A DNA stretch of 12,350 nt, from assembly GCA_024280135.1 (NCBI GenBank), contig JAJRQS010000279.1, positions 1-12,350 of the forward strand. The letters run 5' to 3'. Shown here piece by piece: positions 7,932-12,350 of the stretch. A program made the position numbers and the translations under genes. The notes beneath the pieces are model-generated. The model saw only the letters and a list, made by a program, of their open reading frames with translations. It was not told the origin of the DNA and ran no database searches. Position 1 is the stretch's first letter. Each line of letters begins with the position of its first letter. The stretch comes from Bacteroidota bacterium. GTDB taxonomy: Bacteria > Bacteroidota > Bacteroidia > Chitinophagales > Saprospiraceae.

Positions 7932-9713
7932 ATGTATAGGACACATAATTGTGGCGAATTGAGAATGAGCCATGAAGGCGAAACCGTAACCTTAGCTGGT
8001 TGGGTACAGATAAGCAGAGGATTTGGCGGATTGACCTTTGTGGATTTGCGCGATCGCTATGGCATTACGCAATTGGTTTTTAACATGGATGAAGATGCAG
8101 AGCTGTGTCAACGTGCGCTAAAGCTAGGGCGTGAATTTGTCATACAAGCAGAAGGAGTCGTTCGAGAACGAAGCAACAAAAATGCTAATCGCCCCACAGG
8201 AGATATTGAAATAGATGTGAAGACTTTGACCATTTTGAATGGATCAAAGACGCCTCCTTTTACGATAGAGGAAAATACAGATGGAGGAGATGAGTTGCGC
8301 ATGAAATATCGGTATTTGGACTTGCGTCGAAAATCTTTGCAAGAGAAGATTATATTTAGAAGTGAATTGGCGATTGAGTCTAGAAAGTACCTTGCGGAAA
8401 AAGGCTTTTTAGAAATAGAAACGCCGTATTTAATCAAAAGCACACCAGAGGGAGCAAGAGATTTTGTGGTTCCTTCGAGAATGAACCCTGGTCAGTTTTA
8501 CGCCCTTCCACAAAGCCCGCAAACCTTTAAGCAAATATTAATGGTGGCTGGAATGGATAAATACTTCCAAATCGTTCGTTGCTTTAGAGACGAGGATTTG
8601 CGATCGGATCGCCAGCCCGAATTTACACAAATCGATTGTGAGATGGCATTTGTCCATCAGGAGGACATTTTAAATACTTTTGAAGGGTTGACGAAGTATT
8701 TATTTAAGACCACAAAGGATATTGAGCTGGGTGATTTTCCAAGGATGACCTATGATGATGCGCTTCGTTTATATGGATCAGACAAGCCCGACTTACGGTT
8801 TGACATGCAATTTAAGGAATTGAATGATTTGGCCAAAGGGCATGGATTTAGTGTTTTTGATGATGCGGAATTAATCGTAGGGATTTGCCTAAAGGGAAAA
8901 GCTGACGACATGAGCAACAAGACCTTTAAGCAATTAACGGAATGGTTAAAACGCCCTCAAATAGGTGCCAAAGGTCTTGTTCATGTGAAGTTTCAAGGAG
9001 ACGGTTCTATCAAGTCTTCTGTTGGGAAATTCTATACAGCAGAACAGTTACAGTCGTGGGGTTCGTACTTTGGTGCAAAAGCAGGAGATGTATTATTCAT
9101 CCTCTCTGGAGAAGCCGAAAAAACACGTACACAACTGAGCGCCTTGCGTTTGGAATTAGCCGCAAAATATGATTTAATCCAACCCGGTGTATTCAAACCA
9201 CTTTGGGTCATTGATTTCCCACTATTAGAATGGGACGAAGATTCCGAACGATATCATGCCATGCATCACCCATTCACTTCTCCCAAAAAAGAAGACATCG
9301 TCAAAATGGAATCCTCAGATCGCAAAGTGTTAGCAGATATTAGAGCGGATGCTTATGATTTGGTCTTAAATGGTTCTGAGATTGGCGGTGGTTCTATTCG
9401 GATTCATGACAGAGCCTTACAAGAGCGTAATTTTAAATTGTTAGGGTTTTCGGAAGAAGAAGCAGAGGCACAATTTGGATTCTTGATGGGAGCATTTGAA
9501 TATGGTGCACCACCGCATGGAGGGATTGCTTTTGGTTTTGATAGATTGGCGGCAGTGATGAATGGCTCTGCGTCTATCCGTGATTATATTGCTTTCCCTA
9601 AAAACAATCAAGGACGAGACATGATGATTGATGCACCCGCTGGTATTTCAAGAGAACAGTTGGATGAATTATATTTGGATACAAAAAATCCAAATCTATC
9701 TGCAGAGACGTAG
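7932..9713 (+). CDS. aspS: Aspartyl-tRNA synthetase, bacterial type (class II)
   Basis: This 593-residue class IIb synthetase charges tRNA-Asp in the cytoplasm. The order is an N-terminal OB-fold anticodon-binding domain (about 1-105), then the catalytic core with [16 protein letters not shown] and PQSPQTFKQ. Motif 2 is FRDED at 218-222 within [21 protein letters not shown]-type insertion specific to bacterial enzymes follows (about 290-415), then [10 protein letters not shown] and motif 3, GGIAFGFDR, at 530-538. Phe31 and Lys83 occupy positions where non-discriminating AspRS enzymes carry His and Gly, so this is probably a discriminating enzyme that charges only tRNA-Asp. The start at [10 protein letters not shown] aligns with the E. 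coli N-terminus. The gene ends 23 bases before a strong hairpin terminator. Confidence 0.98.
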   Translation: MYRTHNCGELRMSHEGETVTLAGWVQISRGFGGLTFVDLRDRYGITQLVFNMDEDAELCQRALKLGREFVIQAEGVVRERSNKNANRPTGDIEIDVKTLTILNGSKTPPFTIEENTDGGDELRMKYRYLDLRRKSLQEKIIFRSELAIESRKYLAEKGFLEIETPYLIKSTPEGARDFVVPSRMNPGQFYALPQSPQTFKQILMVAGMDKYFQIVRCFRDEDLRSDRQPEFTQIDCEMAFVHQEDILNTFEGLTKYLFKTTKDIELGDFPRMTYDDALRLYGSDKPDLRFDMQFKELNDLAKGHGFSVFDDAELIVGICLKGKADDMSNKTFKQLTEWLKRPQIGAKGLVHVKFQGDGSIKSSVGKFYTAEQLQSWGSYFGAKAGDVLFILSGEAEKTRTQLSALRLELAAKYDLIQPGVFKPLWVIDFPLLEWDEDSERYHAMHHPFTSPKKEDIVKMESSDRKVLADIRADAYDLVLNGSEIGGGSIRIHDRALQERNFKLLGFSEEEAEAQFGFLMGAFEYGAPPHGGIAFGFDRLAAVMNGSASIRDYIAFPKNNQGRDMMIDAPAGISREQLDELYLDTKNPNLSAET

Positions 9714-9736
9714 TATATAATAGCCTATTAACGCAA

Positions 9737-9772
9737 AAAAGACCCATAAACATTGCTGATTATGGGTCTTTT
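9737..9772. terminator. Bidirectional intrinsic terminator between aspS and the minus-strand unit
   Basis: A perfect 13-base-pair inverted repeat, AAAAGACCCATAA (9737-9749) and TTATGGGTCTTTT (9760-9772), encloses a 10-base loop. Extra A residues flank the left arm, giving a longer T run on the minus strand, and a T run ends the right arm. It can therefore stop both aspS transcription from the left and the gpsA/small-gene transcription from the right, as expected between convergent genes. Confidence 0.85.
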
Positions 9773-9791
9773 GATGTTTAAATGAAGAGCA

Positions 9792-10219
9792 CTAGATGCT
9801 CCACAAGTTGCCTTTATACTGTCCCGTTACTTTTTTTCCATCCTCCAACATAAACTCAAATACAAACAATTTTATACCGTCCACTGTTTTAACTTTAAAT
9901 ACACCTCCTGTAATTTCAAGCTCAAGCCCATCTTCAGTTTCGATATTATAATCGATGTAAACCTCCCCCTCCGAAAATAAAAGCGACCCTCAGTCGTCGA
10001 AAAATTATATGTTCCGTCTTTTATCGTTTCTCCTTCACTCGTAAGAAATAGCAAGATCGAATCACCTTCTCCAAAAAACGTTCTAGTTGATTCATCATAA
10101 TTAATAGTTTCAGAAAGAAAGCCCAATTTAAAGTAGGCTAAACCATCCCCTTGACCTGAAACAGCATACGCTATTGCTATCTCTTTTTCTACACCATCAT
10201 AAGTAAATGCATTCTTCAT
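9792..10219 (-). CDS. Small beta-rich protein of unknown function, interrupted by an apparent -1 frameshift
   Basis: I do not recognise a named family. From ATG at 10219 the frame gives MKNAFTYDGVEKEI and a run of alternating polar and hydrophobic strands up to GTYNFSTTEGRFYF. It then degenerates into a basic tail and stops at 9872. In the -1 frame the coding continues naturally (VYIDYNIETEDGLE, later GKKVTGQYKGN) to a stop at 9794-9792. One missing base restores a protein of about 142 residues: an extra T in the minus-strand run at 9977-9974 gives FYFSEGEVYIDYN. An extra G in the run at 9969-9965 would also work. The GTYNF and TGQYKG phrases resemble repeated-strand secreted proteins of Bacteroidota, but no signal peptide or lipobox is seen. 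It lies 57 bases after gpsA. It may be a decayed gene, a sequencing error or, less likely, a programmed frameshift. Confidence 0.6.
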
Positions 10220-10276
10220 ATTCTATAAAACTAATTCATGTCCTATCACTCAATTATCATACCTATGTCGTTCAGA

Positions 10277-11323
10277 TCAATCTAAAAAATTAACATCTTC
10301 ATCATAAGGGTATGCCATTAAAAATTTCATCGCGTCCTCAATAGAAAAATTTCCATAGATGACCCGATATAGAATCTGAATCATGGGTAGGTGGATTTTT
10401 TCATTTCTCGAAAGATGATAGACAATGATAAGCGTACGTAAACCCTCTACAAGTTCGGTGTTAGTATTATTTATTTCCGCAAGGCTTTCTCCCCTACCTA
10501 AACGAAAGCCAAAACGATAATTTCGACTATCGGGGCTCATCGCCGTCACAATTAAATCCCCAATTCCAGCAGTACCCATAAAGGATTTTGATTCAGCACC
10601 CATCCTTTTTCCGAAAGCGATCATTTCTGCAAGTCCTTTCGTGATGACTAGTGCTTGAATATTTCGTCCTAAATCTCTCCCTCCTAAAATCCCAGAAAGG
10701 ATAGCAATAATATTTTTCAACGCACCGGCTAACTCAGTCCCGACAATATCGTCGGAGGTAAAAACTCTAAATTGGTCGGAAGACAAAACCGTCTTGGACT
10801 CGTTCAATACCTCTTGATACAAACTAGCCACCAAAGTACCTGCGGGTTTTCCAGCCAAAATTTCTTTTGCGAGGTTGGGGCCAGAAAGACACCCTATTCG
10901 CACCACCGAACTTTCTTGACGAATCACCTCACTCATCAGATTAATATGCTTTCTGTATATCGGTATATGTTCAAGATCTTCTTCGCTAATATTATTCAGC
11001 GCAAAGCCTTTGGTGCCATGAATGATAAAATGAGAGGGAGTCAGAAACGGAGCAATATCACGCATCATTTGGCGAAAGCGCCTAGAAGGAATAATCGGAA
11101 AAATCGTCATGCACCGACTTGTAATTTCTTCTATATCCGTAGTAGCTATTACATTTGGCGCAAGCAAAACACCATCTATCTCGTGCGTCTCATTGATTAC
11201 TTTAGCTTTTTCTGGCTTCCGAGTATAAATGAGTACATCTCGATTTTTAGCCACAAGATTGGCAATCGCTTTGCCAAAATTACCTGCACCGATAATACCA
11301 ATAGGTTTTTCTTTTAACTCCAT
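10277..11323 (-). CDS. gpsA: NAD(P)-dependent glycerol-3-phosphate dehydrogenase
   Basis: This 348-residue cytoplasmic enzyme reduces dihydroxyacetone phosphate to sn-glycerol-3-phosphate, the backbone of phospholipids. The Rossmann motif GIIGAGNFG is at residues 9-17, HGTKG at 102-106 and SGPN at 147-150. The catalytic Lys203 lies in ELAGALKNI, and GIGDL (253-257) and RNYRFGFRLG (near 267-276) supply substrate and cofactor contacts. The frame stays open upstream to an ATG at 11365. The ATG at 11323 (MELKEKPIGI) is preferred because it places the Rossmann motif at the usual distance and keeps the start clear of the ndk terminator. The ending YDEDVNFLD is unremarkable. The gene follows ndk in the same direction, separated by that terminator, so it needs its own promoter or read-through; I see only a weak candidate, TATATTCG, just before the start. 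Confidence 0.95.
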   Translation of the reverse strand: MELKEKPIGIIGAGNFGKAIANLVAKNRDVLIYTRKPEKAKVINETHEIDGVLLAPNVIATTDIEEITSRCMTIFPIIPSRRFRQMMRDIAPFLTPSHFIIHGTKGFALNNISEEDLEHIPIYRKHINLMSEVIRQESSVVRIGCLSGPNLAKEILAGKPAGTLVASLYQEVLNESKTVLSSDQFRVFTSDDIVGTELAGALKNIIAILSGILGGRDLGRNIQALVITKGLAEMIAFGKRMGAESKSFMGTAGIGDLIVTAMSPDSRNYRFGFRLGRGESLAEINNTNTELVEGLRTLIIVYHLSRNEKIHLPMIQILYRVIYGNFSIEDAMKFLMAYPYDEDVNFLD

Positions 11324-11370
11324 AAGGCGAATATAGATAGAATTTTTATGAATACCATACTCCACATAAA

Positions 11371-11409
11371 AAAAGCCCTCATTTCTGCCAAACAGAAATG
11401 AGGGCTTTT
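11371..11409 (-). terminator. Strong intrinsic terminator of ndk
   Basis: A perfect 17-base-pair inverted repeat, AAAAGCCCTCATTTCTG (11371-11387) with its complement at 11393-11409, encloses a 5-base loop. On the minus strand the hairpin is followed by a run of seven T, the form expected for transcription coming from ndk, whose stop codon is 16 bases upstream. On the plus strand the T run is shorter. Confidence 0.9.
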
Positions 11410-11425
11410 ATCCACCTAATACAAT

Positions 11426-11848
11426 CTAGCTAAACATCTCAGATCCTGCAAAATGAAAATTTGCTTCAATCAAAGCATTCTCATCAGAATCAGAACCATG
11501 CACTGCATTTTCGCCCAAACTTTTTGCGAATAACTTACGAATCGTACCTGGTGCAGCTTCTGCAGGGTTGGTTGCTCCTATTAGTTCACGGAAGTCAGCC
11601 ACTGCATTATCTTTTTGTAGAACTGCTGCTACTATTGGCCCAGAAGACATAAAGTCCACTAATTCACCATAGAAAGGGCGTTCTTTGTGTACCGCATAAA
11701 ACTCTCCGGCCTTTTCAGCTGAAAGCTTAGTGTATTTCATCGCTACAATCTTATAGCCTGCTTTGTTGATCATCGCTAAGATGTCTCCGATGTGCCCAGC
11801 TGCCGTAGCATCAGGCTTAATCATGGTAAAAGTAATATTTCCTGCCAT
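11426..11848 (-). CDS. ndk: Nucleoside diphosphate kinase
   Basis: This 140-residue cytoplasmic enzyme transfers the terminal phosphate between nucleoside triphosphates and diphosphates through a phosphohistidine. The nucleotide-binding start TFTMIKPDA (Lys11), ERPFYGELV and the active-site phrase [14 protein letters not shown] with His117 are all present, and FHFAGSEMF at the C-terminus is typical of Bacteroidota Ndk. The frame is open upstream to an ATG at 11947, which would add 33 residues. The ATG at 11848 ([10 protein letters not shown]) is chosen because it fits the family N-terminus, and because the extension would span the likely promoter at 11903-11910. The gene is a single transcription unit with its own promoter and terminator. 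Confidence 0.97.
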   Translation of the reverse strand: MAGNITFTMIKPDATAAGHIGDILAMINKAGYKIVAMKYTKLSAEKAGEFYAVHKERPFYGELVDFMSSGPIVAAVLQKDNAVADFRELIGATNPAEAAPGTIRKLFAKSLGENAVHGSDSDENALIEANFHFAGSEMFS

Positions 11849-11902
11849 TTTCTTTTTGTTTATGGTTAGTAGTTTAGTCCCTTTCGGGAAAATAATCGGC
11901 TG

Positions 11903-11910
11903 CAAAGGTA
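11903..11910 (-). promoter_or_regulatory. Probable -7 promoter element for ndk
   Basis: The minus strand reads TACCTTTG followed by CAGCC, matching TAnnTTTG, 54 bases before the chosen ndk ATG. It supports that start over the upstream ATG at 11947, which would lie before the transcription start. No clear -33 TTTG was found. Confidence 0.55.
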
Positions 11911-12066
11911 AGGTTTTTTTTGTTTTCCTAGCAGGATCTGCATACACAATATAGGTTTCGTTTTTTCATGGGTTTATTTCTCCTTTCCGAGGTACTCTTT
12001 TTCTTACCAATTATACAAAATTTACGACAGGTTATAAGAAAAGCCAGAACCACTCACTGAATCAGG

Positions 12067-12074
12067 TTAATTTG
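12067..12074 (+). promoter_or_regulatory. Weak candidate -7 element for the outer-membrane protein gene
   Basis: TTAATTTG followed by CAATAA resembles the TAnnTTTG consensus with one mismatch and lies 15 bases before the ATG at 12090. The leader would be very short. This is a tentative call based on likeness to the elements before valS, aspS and ndk. Confidence 0.3.
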
Positions 12075-12089
12075 CAATAAACAAATCAC

Positions 12090-12350
12090 ATGAGATATCT
12101 CCTTTTATTTTGCTGCTCATTCTTATGCTCAACTCCAATTTTTACTCAAGACCTTAGAGTCAATTTAAAGCTTGGGACAAATGCGACATTTATAATTGAC
12201 AATAATAGTAGCCTACAGAATTTTCAAGAGCGATTTGAATGGGGAAATGGATTTCAGGTAGGTGTAGAATCTAGCTATTTAGTTTTTAATAATAAAATTG
12301 GACTATTGGGTTCGATAGATTACCAAAATAATGAATTCTCATTCGCACAA
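12090..12350 (+). CDS. Secreted, probable outer-membrane beta-barrel protein, N-terminal part (cut by window edge)
   Basis: The first 87 codons are present and the frame is open to the right edge. The protein begins with a Sec-type signal peptide: MRYLLLFCCSFLCSTPIFTQ has a hydrophobic core, with likely cleavage after the Gln at residue 20 or just before it. Alternating strand-like segments follow, such as LRVNLKLGTNATFII, GNGFQVGVESSYLV and IGLLGSIDYQ, each ending near a turn. This is the pattern of small outer-membrane beta-barrel (porT or OmpW-like) proteins common in Bacteroidota. No specific function can be assigned. The two cysteines in the signal peptide do not form a convincing lipobox, so a lipoprotein is less likely. 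The gene diverges from ndk. Confidence 0.7.
   Translation, partial: MRYLLLFCCSFLCSTPIFTQDLRVNLKLGTNATFIIDNNSSLQNFQERFEWGNGFQVGVESSYLVFNNKIGLLGSIDYQNNEFSFAQ

Noticed and set aside
10772..11317. Plus-strand open frame of 181 codons opposite gpsA.
   Set aside because: It is fully antisense to a well-conserved gpsA, has no recognisable domain, and reads as low-complexity cysteine- and histidine-rich shadow sequence.
11324..11365. A 14-residue N-terminal extension of GpsA from the ATG at 11365.
   Set aside because: It would move the Rossmann motif away from its usual place, and the resulting transcript would have to begin at or within the ndk terminator.
11849..11947. A 33-residue N-terminal extension of Ndk from the ATG at 11947.
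   Set aside because: It is not found in the family, spans the likely ndk promoter, and is rich in Lys and Pro without targeting features.
11999..12042. Inverted repeat TTTTCTTA / TAAGAAAA between ndk and the outer-membrane protein gene.
   Set aside because: It is an 8-base A/T-rich stem with a 28-base loop, expected by chance in AT-rich DNA, and no transcript from the visible genes would end there.
1..12350. A defence system, mobile element, CRISPR array or natural-product cluster.
   Set aside because: Every sizeable open frame is explained by housekeeping or catabolic families; no transposase, integrase, nuclease, repeat array or tRNA-flanked boundary was seen.

Overview
The window reads as a chromosomal segment from a member of the Bacteroidota. 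This rests on three things: the style of the proteins (Ndk, RhaI and the FGGY kinase are of Bacteroidota type), the near absence of Shine-Dalgarno sequences, and repeated TAnnTTTG-type -7 promoter elements about 25 to 80 bases before several starts. It is ordinary core and catabolic DNA. There are no RNA genes, CRISPR arrays, insertion sequences or phage genes, and I did not find a convincing new system. No gene-free stretch reaches 300 bases.

Left part (1-4993, all minus strand): a tightly packed catabolic operon transcribed right to left, rhaI - FGGY kinase (rhaB-like) - lutA - lutB - lutC, the last cut by the window edge. RhaI and the kinase would turn L-rhamnose into L-rhamnulose-1-phosphate. 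Aldolase cleavage then gives dihydroxyacetone phosphate and L-lactaldehyde, which is oxidised to L-lactate, and LutABC converts L-lactate to pyruvate. The aldolase and lactaldehyde dehydrogenase are not in the window. The kinase gene has no usable start codon ahead of its phosphate-binding motif, which suggests a one-base indel near 3639-3642 or a non-standard start.

Middle (5152-9713, plus strand): valS and aspS, complete class I and class II aminoacyl-tRNA synthetases, each with its own likely promoter. A strong bidirectional hairpin terminator (9737-9772) ends aspS and also faces the genes arriving from the right.

Right part (9792-11848, minus strand): ndk, a strong terminator, gpsA, and a small unrecognised beta-rich protein gene interrupted by an apparent -1 frameshift near 9965-9977. 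At the far right (12090 to the edge, plus strand) is the start of a secreted, probably outer-membrane beta-barrel protein.

The most useful points for follow-up are the two single-base anomalies, both next to four-base A/T runs, and the physical linkage of rhamnose catabolism to lactate oxidation.
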